DNA from: Glandiceps talaboti
Taxonomy: Eukaryota > Hemichordata > Enteropneusta > Spengelidae
Direction of reading: 5' to 3'
Length of the DNA stretch: 64,000 nt
NCBI RefSeq assembly: GCF_964340395.1
Contig: NC_135560.1
Location: 17,222,098-17,286,097, forward strand
Shown: positions 42,901-52,431 of the stretch, piece after piece
Position numbering within the stretch: position 1 is the first letter of the stretch
How the letters are laid out: the number at the start of each line of letters is the position of its first letter
Notes under the pieces: model-generated
Database searches by the model: none
What the model saw: the letters and a program-made list of their open reading frames with translations, nothing else
What the model was told of the DNA's origin: nothing
Program-made: the position numbers and the translations under genes

Positions 42901-45900
42901 CTCAAACGAGTGTCTTAATTGTCATCCGACATGTGAAACCTGTAATGATAAACACCATACCAGCTGTATAACATGTGAAACCAACTATTACTTGACTGAT
43001 GACAGTACCTGTGAATCTGAGTGTCCAATTGGAACCTACACTGATAACAAGGCTCAAGAATGTACAGAGTGTCATTCTTCTTGTGAGTCATGTGTTGGTG
43101 CTGGTCATGAGAGATGCACTAGCTGTGTTCCTGGCAAATATCTCAATGGTAAGTGATAAATATTTATCTTCAGGGCCTGAATATGGCTTTTCTATATGTA
43201 TGGCCTCAAAACCTGGATACAAGGTTATTGTTATATATCCTATTGGATATTCAGGTAATACAGAATTCTATGTCTTACATTGTTTACAACTCATTTTGCC
43301 AATTAAAAGTTTCTATGGTAACATCATATTGTGAAAGTAGGTGTTGTTCCCTGTTTTTGAAAAAATTGATAATAATAATTAAAAGTCAACATATATCTCT
43401 CTTGATGGATATATTTCATCAAACATGCTATTTTCCAAATTTACAGTTAATTATGCTGTGGAAATGATACAGAACACAATGTTTCATCAGCAATTCACTG
43501 ACAAAACACATACTTTGAATCAAAGTAAATTCTAATAAGCTTGCTTCACTTAGAGGAATAATGTCAGTTTTTTGTGTAGAATTCAACAAAATAGAGGTAA
43601 AATATGAACAGTTAGACTCACTGTGTCCCTTTATTAAATATATTAAATCTTTGTGGTCACCACAACAGATTAAACTTTACAATTTGTCTTCATTTTTTCA
43701 ATAGGAAATAACTGTGTGATTTACTGTGATGATAACCAATACAGAGATGAGGATAGCAAGCTATGTATTCCTTGTCACAGGTCATGTGCAACTTGTAGCG
43801 GTCCCTCCGACTATGACTGTACATCATGCCCAGATGGCTTTGATGAGTATCATGGTGCATGTACTTCTAAGTGTAGAGATGGACAGTATCAAGCAGGTAC
43901 CACTCATTCTTTTTACAATTTACTACTTATCATAGACAAGTTATAGTTTCTTTGGACCTAAATTGAAATTAGTGGGGAAAGTTTGCTGTAGGCCATCTAC
44001 TATAGACGTAAACTAAAGCTTACTAGGGTAAGGTTTACCATAGACGGGCTGTGAAAATAGAAACTTACCCTGGTAAGGTGTACCATAGACGGGCTTTGAA
44101 AATAGAAACTTTCCATGGTAAGGTTTACCATAGACGGGCTATTAAAATAGAAACTTTCCATGGTAAGGTTTACCATAAACGGGCTATGAAAATAGAAACT
44201 TTCCATGGTAAGGTTACCATAGACTGGCTATGAAAATAGAAACTTTCCATGGTAAGGTTTACCATAGACGGGCTATGAAAATAGAAACTTACCATGGTAA
44301 GGTTTACCATAGACTGGCTATGAAAATAGAAACTTACCCTGGTAAGGGACGGGCTGTGAAAATAGAAACTTACCATGGTAAGGTTTACCATAGACTGGCT
44401 ATGAAAATAGAAACTTACCATGGTAAGGTTTACCATAGATGGGCTATGAAAATAGAAACTTTCCCTGGTAAGGTTACCATAGGCGGGCTGTGAAAATAGA
44501 AACTTTCCCTGGTAAGGTTTACCATAGACGGGCTATGAAAATAGAAACTTACCCTGCTAAGGTTTACCATAGGCGGGCTGTGAAAATAGAAACTTTCCCT
44601 GGTAAGGTTTACCATAGACGGGCTGTGAAAATAGAAACTTTCCATGGTAAGGTTTACCATAGGCGGGCTGTGAAAATAGAAACTTTCCATGGTAAGGTTA
44701 CCATAGACTGGCTATGAAAATAGAAACTTTCCATGGTAAGGTTTACCATAGACGGGCTGTGAAAATAGAAACTTTCCATGGTAAGGTTTACCATAGACGG
44801 GCTGTGAAAATAGAAACTTACCAGTTTAAGGTGTACCATAGACAGGCTATCAAGGTAGAAACTTACAACGGTAAGCTTTGCCACAGACAGGCTTTCAGTT
44901 TAGCTTTGTCATCAATAGTTAATTATAGAGTGATGCTTAATGTTTGTTGCATCTCAGTGTTCACAATATGTACCTTGTACTGTGATTCACATTGACTGTC
45001 ACAAACTCAATGGTGTCACACACATATCTATCAATATCTATGTAATTTGTTTATAGAAGATGGAGACTGTGTGTTTTGTAACGATGCCTGTGAAACTTGC
45101 AATGGTGGCTCTGAATCGGAATGTCTTAGTTGTAAGTTTGGCCAGTTCCTCGCTCCTGATAGCACATGCACCAGTCAGTGCGACAACAGGTTTTTTGAAG
45201 ATTACTCTAGTGGTACTTGCCAGAGTTGTCATTCCACATGTGAAAGATGTCTGGGAAGTGCTGAAACTGACTGTTGGGAGTGCATTGATGGTAAGATTCA
45301 AATACAAACTGTGTTTAATATTTTACACCTGAAATGACTGCTCTAACTAAGTTTGACATTAAGTAAAATCATATTGTTAACATAAGCTTGTCAATACCTA
45401 GTAGGTCTGTACTGTTATGTTTAAAAAGTGATGTTTTTCTGTATTTCTTTGTTTTGCATATCTTGTTTCCATGACAGATGATGAATTTATAGATAGTTGG
45501 ATCCTCTGAAATGAAACTTCAGTTTGTTGGGTAATTTCTGATATAGCCTTTCACACAGTTGATTGACTTTCAGGCAAGAAGAACTTTAATCAGGTTTGCT
45601 AGTTTGAAAGTATTGCTTACAGATGATTCGTTGATAGTCAAACAAACTTTAACCTGATTGGCTAGATTGAAAGTATTGCTATAGATGATTCATTGATAGT
45701 CAAACAAACTTTCAAACTAATGTTATGCAGGTTTAGTATGAGAAGATAATTAATACATGTAAGTGAAAAAAAGTGAATTGTGAAAACAAATTTCTACTGA
45801 TTGCATTGTAGTGATTTGAGTCATATCGGCCAAACTATAAATGTGTCTTTTGTTGTCTGTAGATACAGCAGAACCAATTCTCATGAATGTTTTGTTTGTT

Positions 45901-48900
45901 TTGTAGGTTTGTATTTGTATGAAGGTGTTCGTTGTGTAGAGCATTGTCCTGAGGGTTTCTATGCAGAGACTAGTAACAAATTCAGTGAATGTCAGCCATG
46001 CTCATTGGGTTGTCTGGATTGTGTGGACAAGAGAGACAAATGTATTAGCTGTAGAGATTATACTTATCTCTTTATTAATGATGATGAAGACGATGATGAA
46101 CAGAGATGTGTTGATGTGTGTCCAAAGTAAGTAATTTTTCAGCACTGTCAAGGTTATAACATGGGCAGTATGTATTCTCTGTGATGACACCACTTACAGC
46201 GCCCTCTATCATTAAGTGAACAAGACTGACCTCATGCAATTGAAAGCTGTCAGCTCATCAAATTATGTTTTGTGTATTGGTTAAAATTTTAGTGCTCACA
46301 GGATAGTTTTACTTTTGCATGTAATATCACTGGGGCAGCAGTCATGTGATTGAGTGAGTGAGTGAGTGAGTGAGTGAGTGAGTGAGTGAGTGAGTGAGTG
46401 AGTGAGTGAGTGAGTGAGTGAGTGAGTGAGTGAGTGAGTGAGTGAGTGAGTGAGTGAGTGAGTGAGTGAGTGAGTGAGTGAGTGAGTGAGTGAGTGAGTG
46501 AGTGAGTGAGTGAGTGAGTGAGTGAGTGAGTGAGTGAGTGATTGTGATTAAAGCAAAGGGCTCACCACTACTGAAAGGAGCATTACTTGAAACTTTCAAC
46601 TGGAAGCCGATGAAGGTAGATAAGTTTCAAGTATCACTGTGTGGGAGCTCGAAACTTGGCATAAGCATATCTTCATGACTTGTGTATTCTTGAATTGCAG
46701 GGGTTATACAGCTGATGAGTACAGTCAACAGTGCATTAAAATTGAAAATGACTGCCCATTGTATTGTGCTCGGTGTAACAGCTTCTCTGAATGTGAAGGT
46801 AAATGTCAAACAAACATAAAGTTGGCTCATGGTCAATAGACAGACAGACGGACAGACTAAGCCAGTTTTAATATTTGAATGGATAGGTTGAAGTGAAATA
46901 TGGAAATGGTGAATGGTAACCTTTCCTTGAATAGTTCTGTAATAAGAAATGCATATTTTATAAGGGATGTACTCAAGGACCACAATGGTATTGGTGGTAA
47001 TTGGTTTGTACAGATACAAATGTACTATCAAAGTCACCACAGTTGTATTGTGGTAATCGGTTTGTACAGATACTATCAAAGTCACCACAGTTGTATTGTG
47101 GTAATTGGTTTGCACAGATACTATCAAAGTTGCCACAGTTGTATTGTAGTAATCGGTTTGCACAGATACTATCAAAGTTGCCACAGTTGTATTGTGGTAT
47201 ATTGGTTTGCACAGATACTATCAAAGTTGCCACAGTTGTATTGTAGTAATCGGTTTGCACAGATACTATCAAAGTCACCACAGTTGTATTGTAGTAATCG
47301 GTTTGCACAGATACTATCAAAGTCACCACAGTTGTATTGTGGTAATCGGTTTGTACAGATACTATCAAAGTCACCACAGTTGTATTGGTGGTAATCGGTT
47401 TGTACAGATACTATCAAAGTCCAATTCTACCTAATGTTGATCTTCTAACACAGCTCTTGTTTGATTTCCTTTATCTAGAATGTGAAGATGGTTTCGTCTT
47501 GCGATATGATTTATGTTATTCAGATGATGAGGCTTGTGAATACAATGAATATGATATTTGGGATGACAATGGTGGAATGACATGTCAACCTTGCCATGAG
47601 TCGTGTAATTCCTGTGTAGGACCAAGTTTGACTGACTGCACCAGTTGCACAGAAAATACTATACTACAAGGTGGTAAATGTCTTACGACATGTGTATCAG
47701 GAGAGTATGCAGATGACAGAACACAACAATGTGAATGTAAGCAAAACTATATAGTCACTATGAGTAATGTACCTCAAATGAGCCAAAGGATAACACTGTG
47801 AAATGCACCTTGGAAATAAACTCCAACTCATTATCACTTAAAATCAAGAAAAAAACTCAGAGGTCACATTGAAAAAGAGGTCAAAATGTTATCAAAATTA
47901 AGGCATTTGAGAATCCAATATGGCCACCAACTCTATGGGGAAAATACAAGATTGATGATTTCCTTGAAAAACAAGATGGTGGACCCCAGACTTACTCTTT
48001 ATTGTTTCAAAAGGGTTGGAAGCAACCTTTCATTTCTCAATGTTTGGAGAGATTTTGAGAAATTTGAATTTTGGTGAAATTTGTCCCTGATGCATATTTT
48101 ACCTTAAGTTAATAATATAGCCAGTTAGTCACTGATAGTAAACGGAATATTTTTATGTATTATGAAGCACTTTCTTATGTGTCTATTAAATACATAAGTG
48201 ACAGTTTGAACATAACATCGGATGCCTTATTCCACTCTTTCAACACAACATACAAATGAAATATTTATTTCAAATGGTTATGTGTGAACCAGTGTGTGAT
48301 ATGACATGGGTTGCATGCCAGATGAAGTTGTTTCCCTTCTTCTGTTTATCAAACCGGGTATGATTTCTCCCACAGCTTGTCATGCATCTTGCTGGGAATG
48401 CAACGGTCCATCTGCCACAGATTGTCTTGCATGCCGTACTCCTTACCACTATGATACTTACCTGGGTACTTGTCGATCACAGTGTCCTACTGGTAACTAT
48501 GAGAGTTCTGTAGATGAATGCTCACCTTGCCATGATGATTGTGGTAGCTGTGATGGACCAACAGAAAATGAGTGTCTGAGTTGTAAAAATCCATATTTCC
48601 ATTATGGTATGTTTATTTTGATTTTGCTGCACTGTTGTATAAGGAGACAGTCACTTATTAGATGTCAGTTCTGAAAACAGGGTTGGTTCTTTACCATTGT
48701 TTTGGTATTTTTAAATTCCCAACTCTGTGTACACAGATGTTGATAGATTACTAGCATTGGGTACTAAGATTGTCTCCACATTTAGTACAACATTGCCAGA
48801 TATTGTTTAACTTACACTAAAATTTAGAAATAATACCAGCAACAAAAACCAGGGATACACACATAGTAGCTGCCTTCTCTTGAAATACTATAGACTAGGC

Positions 48901-50938
48901 TAGTGTATCTGTAATGGTGAATGACAAGGCTGCCACAATAGTAAGTAATTGTATTTTGAACATGAGCACTATATAATACTTAGAATTTTCAGATATTTAC
49001 ATTCAAATGCAGACTAGATGTGCTAAGATCTGTCTGACAAGTACATGCATGTGCCAAGTTTGAGCATCTCAAATAGATAGATGAACTACTAAAATGGCCA
49101 TCCTGGATAACTAGATTTTATCAAGTTCTTTCTCAATAACTCTTACAGAGTATGCTTGTCTTGATACCTGCCCTGATGGTTACTATGGTGATAATGTACT
49201 TGACAGTGATGGTCAGGATGTCAAGGAATGTCGTCGTTGTCATTACAAGTGTAAAACTTGTTATGGTCCTATGTCAGATCATTGTATTGAATGTGATGAA
49301 CATCTAGTGATGATGGGTAATGACTGTGTGTCAGTATGTGGAGCTGGGTAAGTAGAATCACAAGCAGAATGATGCACTTTATTCACCCTGCGTGGGCAAA
49401 TACATGTAAAAAGTGACAGTTGACACAGATAAAAACAGAAAAACAAAAATAAAAATATTTATAGTACAATAAAAAATAAAAAAAATAAACCAAAATCCAC
49501 AAACATAGAAAGAAAAAGTACTCTCCTGACCTAATCGTAGCCATATGAAAACTGTGTTTGTGACTAGTAAATGTAAGAGATTGGTTTGGTGATTGTCATA
49601 TTGAAGTCAGTATTATTATATTTTTACAATTACAAATACAAAATGATGGATATCATAACTGTGATTATTACTTCCTTGTCAAAACACAAAAAATGATACA
49701 TGTAAAATGATTTGAAATAAGATACTTTGACCTTGACCTCTATGTTCAAGGTCAAACATGTTCAAAATGGTAATATACACCTCTGATATGCATGGACCAA
49801 TTTCAACCAAACCTTGCACAATTGTTAGACTCGGTAGTCCACATATACACATTACATTGTTTCATGGATAATGTGTTGTTTGGTATTACATGCCAAGATA
49901 AAGATAACTTCATTACTCTAATTTGCACTTATAGCTTCCATGAGGTGAAGGGTGATTGCAAGCCATGCCACTACAGCTGTGAACAGTGTAAAGGACCAGG
50001 GGACGATGAATGTTTGAGTTGTCCAGCAGGAGCAGTTTTACAGGAATACAGTTGCAAGAGTCGATGTGAAGAGAGTCATTATATAGATGCAGATAACACA
50101 ACATGCTCATCATGTCATCCTTCTTGTCAAGAGTGCAGAGGTAGGACAACACATTATTTGAAATCTTGACCTGGAATTTAACTTTATACATTTGATGATT
50201 GACAGGCATCTCCTTGACATTTATTTGAATATGCAAATGTTTCAGGGTCATGACCTGACTCATTTACATATACTGTGCATATTAGTAGGCTGTATCATTA
50301 TTTGTAAGCAGGACTTTCATACCACCAACCAGTATTCATGTTTGAGTATAGTCACGGTGAGCAGAATGGAATATCTTTGTCAGAGATTGTGGTAACTATG
50401 AAGTCATTTCCTGCAAGATTTTCCTACAAACACATGCAGGAAATGCCCAAAATGGCAAAACAAATATAAGTGCAGCAGAGCTTTTTTGCAAGATTTCAAG
50501 TTGAATAAGTTACTGAGGTTCTATTTTATCACCCCAAATCATATGTAAGTAATTTCTATCATATGTAGCAATGATAGATACAAGGGTACTAAAGACAGAA
50601 ATTATTATTATGGCTGGACTTTACCGTTAATAAGTTTTTGATCAATTTCTTTTTGACATGTTAGGTCCAGGTCCACAAGACTGTACTAAATGTACACACA
50701 ATGACTGGTTACAGGATCAGATATGTTATCCTAGATGTCTACCAGGACATTACTTCAATGGTCATGAAAATGACAGCATCGAAAATAGTGCAGAGGTAAA
50801 CTTTAATCTTTACTCGGGGGTTTTCTCTTGATCATCGTTCAGTAGTTACATTGTATTTGTATATGTAATACTATGTGCATTGCCATATCTCTGTGTATAT
50901 CTGGGAGGAGTGTATGTGCATTGTGTGTGTGTGCTGGG

Positions 50939-51008
<70 letters not shown>

Positions 51009-52431
51009 TGTTATGTGTGCACTGTGTCAGTCACTGTCAGTCTGTCAAGATGGGTATGTGTGCACTTTGTGTTCATATGTGTCTGTGTGGTGAGATAGAG
51101 GGCTACATATGGACTGTCTGTGTCTGATGTAATTCATATCAAGTAAACACCATGCAGTGTTATTCATGAAATGCTGACTTTGATATGCATTTAGTTATAA
51201 CAGATATCTATGTGTAAGATGGAAAGCCTGTCACTAAAATATAAATATATATTCCAAATACAAATACTGTCCCCTAGTGTAGTGATAGATGTTTCTTTCA
51301 TGCCACAGCTGAAATCTTAGACTGTAAGATACATCATTGTTCAACCCTATCAGGCTTCTAAATTGGCTGATAGCATGGCATAAATGTACCTAACAGACTA
51401 CTGAAATCTTGGTTCAAATAATATCCTTCATATCTTTAAATCATCAGAAATGTGAACCTTGTGACTCGTCCTGCAAGGCGTGTTTGGGACCTGGTCCTAA
51501 ACAGTGTCTGGCCTGTGATAAACCAAGGGTGTATGATAAGAGGGGACATCGATGTGTGACATGCTGTGATCCAAATAGTGTAGAAAACAGTGATGAAGAA
51601 TGTTGTAATTGTGATTCTAAAACAGGTAGGTAACAGATACAGTGGCAAGCAAACTTTTACTGAAGTTACATTTAATAAATCCATATTTCTTTCAACAGCT
51701 TTCCCATGTCTTCAGTTTTCATGTATCACATAGATGGGCACTCCTTTGTATTTCCTTTGCTAATACCACAATGTTCCAAACAACTTGTCGGTGGTTAAAC
51801 CACTTGCCTCTTACCACTACGGTTGGGGTTCGAACCCATTGTAAGTACATTGTAACTAAGAAGAGTGTAGTTCAGTTTGACTCTACTGAACAACACAGGT
51901 TTTTCTCCAGGTACTCCGGTTTCCTCCTACACTAATACTGAACCTTCCTCTTGTTATTGGCCAATGCCTGTTGGCTGGTTTATAAATAAACTGATGTTGG
52001 TAGTAACAGAAACAGAAAGATTAATTCCATGGTCTGCCACAAATAGTATTTAATACCCATGTTTTCATTCACTTTTCAACACACCTATCTGTTTGATATT
52101 ATGCATCAGTAAATCATTTGTTGGTGTGTTTGTCTTTCCTCACATAGGTGAATGCAAAACTATCCGTTCATCAGGCCACAACACTGCATTGAACTCCAAG
52201 GTCAATGTTACAAAAGTATCAACCCTGGTAGGAGCTATCGTTGGATCAATTGTTGGAGTCTTCTTGATTGTTTTTGGTGTGCTGCAGTGCCGTTCTAAGA
52301 GACTAATGTGTTTTAGTCGCAACTACCAAAAACTGCCAACCTATTATGAGAGTAACACAGACGAAGTACGAATGCCAAAACAAGATTACGGAGAAGAAGA
52401 TGTTGAAATTTACAGTCAAGACAGACTATAA
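19135..52431 (+). CDS. PCSK5: Furin/PC5-family proprotein convertase, long membrane form
   Basis: Thirty coding exons give 5688 nt and 1895 aa, close to human PC5B (about 1860). Exons: 19135-19299, 22850-22954, 30027-30116, 30679-30804, 31437-31513, 32877-32965, 33424-33596, 33842-34054, 34633-34733, 35336-35481, 35901-36018, 37163-37473, 38862-39156, 39515-39705, 39908-40232, 40618-40727, 41034-41270, 41667-41900, 42798-43148, 43705-43896, 45057-45290, 45907-46126, 46701-46798, 47479-47736, 48376-48606, 49149-49347, 49935-50140, 50665-50795, 51448-51625, 52148-52431. Phases agree throughout. It cleaves secretory precursors after paired basic residues in the Golgi and at the cell surface. Prodomain and catalytic domain read more like furin; the long Cys-rich region and tail match PC5B and Drosophila Furin2. 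Which of these is the true orthologue needs a tree. Confidence 0.93.
23403..23464. repeat. (TG)n microsatellite
   Basis: About 30 TG dinucleotides in convertase intron 2, able in principle to adopt Z-DNA. Confidence 0.97.
27246..27417. mobile_element. Palindromic element of about 172 bp
   Basis: The left arm (ATTATTCCCTAATATTTTTC, then a TTCAGCC and GTGACCTAGGGG segment) is complementary to the right arm (CCCCTAGGTCAC, TTTTTCAGCTGAA, AAATATTGGGGAATAAT). It resembles a foldback MITE. A diverged half copy is at 55404-55460. No target duplication was identified. Confidence 0.75.
28379..28465. mobile_element. Second copy of the 97-bp MITE family
   Basis: It shares the GCCTGGAA ... TTCCGAGGCTA termini and the inner CAAATAGGGGTT / AACCCCCCATTTG arms with 12579-12675. 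The flanks AGAAACTATT (28368-28377) and AGAAACATAAT (28466-28476) look like a decayed target duplication. Confidence 0.7.
29836..29888 (-). repeat. Dispersed repeat, reverse-complement copy
   Basis: The reverse complement reads AGGGGCTGACCGATGTGTGA, matching the family at 311-440 and 57745-57803. Confidence 0.6.
30679..36018 (+). CDS. PCSK5: Convertase exons 4-11: subtilisin-like catalytic domain
   Basis: Catalytic residues read directly: Asp148 (ILDDGIE), His189 (RHGTRCAGE), oxyanion Asn290 (WASGNGG) and nucleophile Ser363 ([13 protein letters not shown]). Their spacing is that of furin, shifted by five residues (furin Asp153, His194, Asn295, Ser368). The substrate-site segment [20 protein letters not shown] is intact. 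All catalytic residues are present, so an active enzyme is expected. Confidence 0.95.
30874..30922. repeat. (TTG)n microsatellite
   Basis: About 16 TTG units in convertase intron 4, next to the exon ending at 30804. Read on the minus strand it gives a poly-Gln frame, which is an artefact. Confidence 0.95.
31580..31790 (+). repeat. Dispersed intronic repeat, copy 1
   Basis: It shares CATGGGCCAATTTCAACCAA followed by ACCTGGTACAAATGT and a GTCCAC...CACAGTGCTTTGTTT segment with copies at 34250-34345 and 49785-49870, all in introns of the convertase gene. The family is not identified; a transposon fragment is likely. Confidence 0.65.
32234..32511. mobile_element. Palindromic MITE-like element of about 278 bp
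   Basis: Nearly the whole stretch is an imperfect inverted repeat. Ends: ATCACTGTCTTATC on the left, GATAAGACAGTGGT on the right. The inner arms GTGAGTGTAAACATCCACTG and CAGTAGATGTTTACACTCAC also pair. It lies in the intron before convertase exon 6 and encodes nothing. Confidence 0.8.
34250..34345 (+). repeat. Dispersed intronic repeat, copy 2
   Basis: Contains CATGCATGGCCTGATTCCAA followed by CCAAACCTGGCACAAATGTTAG, related to 31580-31790 and 49785-49870. Confidence 0.6.
36440..36905. repeat. AC-rich degenerate tandem repeat of about 85-90 bp unit
   Basis: Units share CACATGCTCACAAACC, ACACACATATGATACCACCA and CATACCTCTATACACA. It fills much of the intron between convertase exons 11 and 12. 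The long Thr/His-rich open frames over it are by-products of the composition. Confidence 0.7.
36983..37011 (-). repeat. Short dispersed repeat, inverted partner of 55776-55801
   Basis: About 28 bp (GTTCTCCCCACTATAGAGAA core) is the near-exact reverse complement of a stretch 18.8 kb away. Confidence 0.6.
37163..39156 (+). CDS. PCSK5: Convertase exons 12-13: P domain and acidic linker
   Basis: The P domain, which stabilises the catalytic fold, runs from about residue 440 to 590. It holds the conserved RRGDL (Arg508-Leu512), the [11 protein letters not shown] segment and the closing WTLTVYGT. Exon 13 adds a linker rich in Asp and Tyr ([16 protein letters not shown]) before the first Cys-rich repeat. 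Acidic Tyr-rich stretches of this kind can be tyrosine-sulfated, which is inference only. Confidence 0.92.
37700..38405. repeat. Tandemly organised repeat of about 115-120 bp
   Basis: First half: three units centred on GGGCTGAAATTT-like cores near 37718, 37832 and 37958. Second half: units with CCTAGCAACAAGACTATGCCC near 38149 and 38267 and weaker ones near 38030 and 38384. It lies in the intron between exons 12 and 13. Probably transposon-derived; family unknown. Confidence 0.6.
39515..51625 (+). CDS. PCSK5: Convertase exons 14-29: furin-like cysteine-rich region
   Basis: Residues about 650-1800 form roughly twenty furin-like repeats of the form C-x2-C-x3-C-x2-C...C-x2-C (for example [19 protein letters not shown]). 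In PC5 and PACE4 this region binds heparan sulfate proteoglycans and TIMPs and holds the enzyme at the cell surface. Seven of the exons (17, 18, 19, 20, 21, 24, 25) start and end in phase 1, so each can be skipped or duplicated without a frame change. The intron after exon 14 has a GC donor (GCAAGT at 39706). Confidence 0.92.
42027..42760. mobile_element. Mutator-like non-autonomous DNA transposon with 10-bp target duplication
   Basis: Element 42037-42750 (714 bp) in the intron between convertase exons 18 and 19. The inverted termini are about 150 bp (42037-42186 and 42601-42750), start with CAATCTGATTAAAATCCGAT and are about 90 percent identical by eye. Direct repeats CCTACTGCGT flank it exactly (42027-42036 and 42751-42760). 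The interior encodes no transposase and includes a short (CATTG)n tract near 42511. Long termini with a 9-10 bp duplication fit Mutator-like elements best. Confidence 0.88.
43990..44885. repeat. 45-bp minisatellite, about 20 copies, in a convertase intron
   Basis: The unit is ACCATAGACGGGCTGTGAAA followed by ATAGAAACTTTCCATGGTAAGGTTT. The units differ by a few point changes (TTCC/TACC, GACGGG/GGCGGG) and a few single-base losses that shift the frame. Because 45 is a multiple of three, long frames are open on both strands, but the exons on each side (ending 43896 and starting 45057) are joined in phase without it. Each unit holds a donor-like GGTAAG and an acceptor-like TTTACCATAG. Confidence 0.95.
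46350..46542. repeat. (GAGT)n microsatellite, about 48 copies
   Basis: A nearly uninterrupted tetranucleotide tract of about 190 bp in the intron between convertase exons 22 and 23. Its frames (Leu-Thr-His-Ser or Val-Ser-Glu) are artefacts. Confidence 0.98.
46998..47422. repeat. 48-bp minisatellite, about 9 copies
   Basis: The unit starts GTAATCGGTTTGTACAGATA and continues CTATCAAAGTCACCACAGTTGTATTGTG. It lies in the 680-bp intron between convertase exons 23 and 24. Two units have length changes (near 47200 and 47387), so the long open frames are by-products of the repeat. Confidence 0.95.
49785..49870 (+). repeat. Dispersed intronic repeat, copy 3
   Basis: Contains CATGGACCAATTTCAACCAA followed by ACCTTGCACAATTGTTAGACTC, related to 31580-31790 and 34250-34345. 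Confidence 0.6.
50945..51006. repeat. (GT)n microsatellite
   Basis: About 31 GT dinucleotides in the intron between convertase exons 28 and 29. Confidence 0.97.
51785..52010 (+). mobile_element. tRNA-derived SINE fragment
   Basis: A-box-like GTGGTTAAACCACTTGCC (51791) and a clear B box GGTTCGAACCC at 51827-51837 are followed by a body with TTTTCTCCAGGTACTCCGG, a segment seen in many marine-animal SINEs. It lies in the last convertase intron and differs from the SINE at 15395-15766. Confidence 0.7.
52148..52431 (+). CDS. PCSK5: Convertase exon 30: transmembrane segment and cytoplasmic tail
   Basis: One hydrophobic helix (about residues 1826-1848, [20 protein letters not shown]) is followed by a basic stop-transfer CRSKR and a tail of about 45 residues ending in an acidic cluster (YGEEDVEIY). 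In furin and PC5B acidic clusters and tyrosine signals in the tail direct recycling between Golgi and endosomes; the same role is inferred here. The stop is TAA at 52429-52431. Confidence 0.93.

Noticed and set aside
44000-44995. Long open frames of 60-93 codons on both strands over 43990-44885 ([15 protein letters not shown]-type repeats)
   Set aside because: They follow from a 45-bp tandem unit, are broken by single-base unit length changes, and the flanking convertase exons join in phase without them.
46342-47434. Long repeat-encoded frames (Thr-His-Ser-Leu and Tyr-Gln-Ser repeats, up to 185 codons)
   Set aside because: They are readings of the (GAGT)n and 48-bp arrays inside introns, with no splice borders or similarity.
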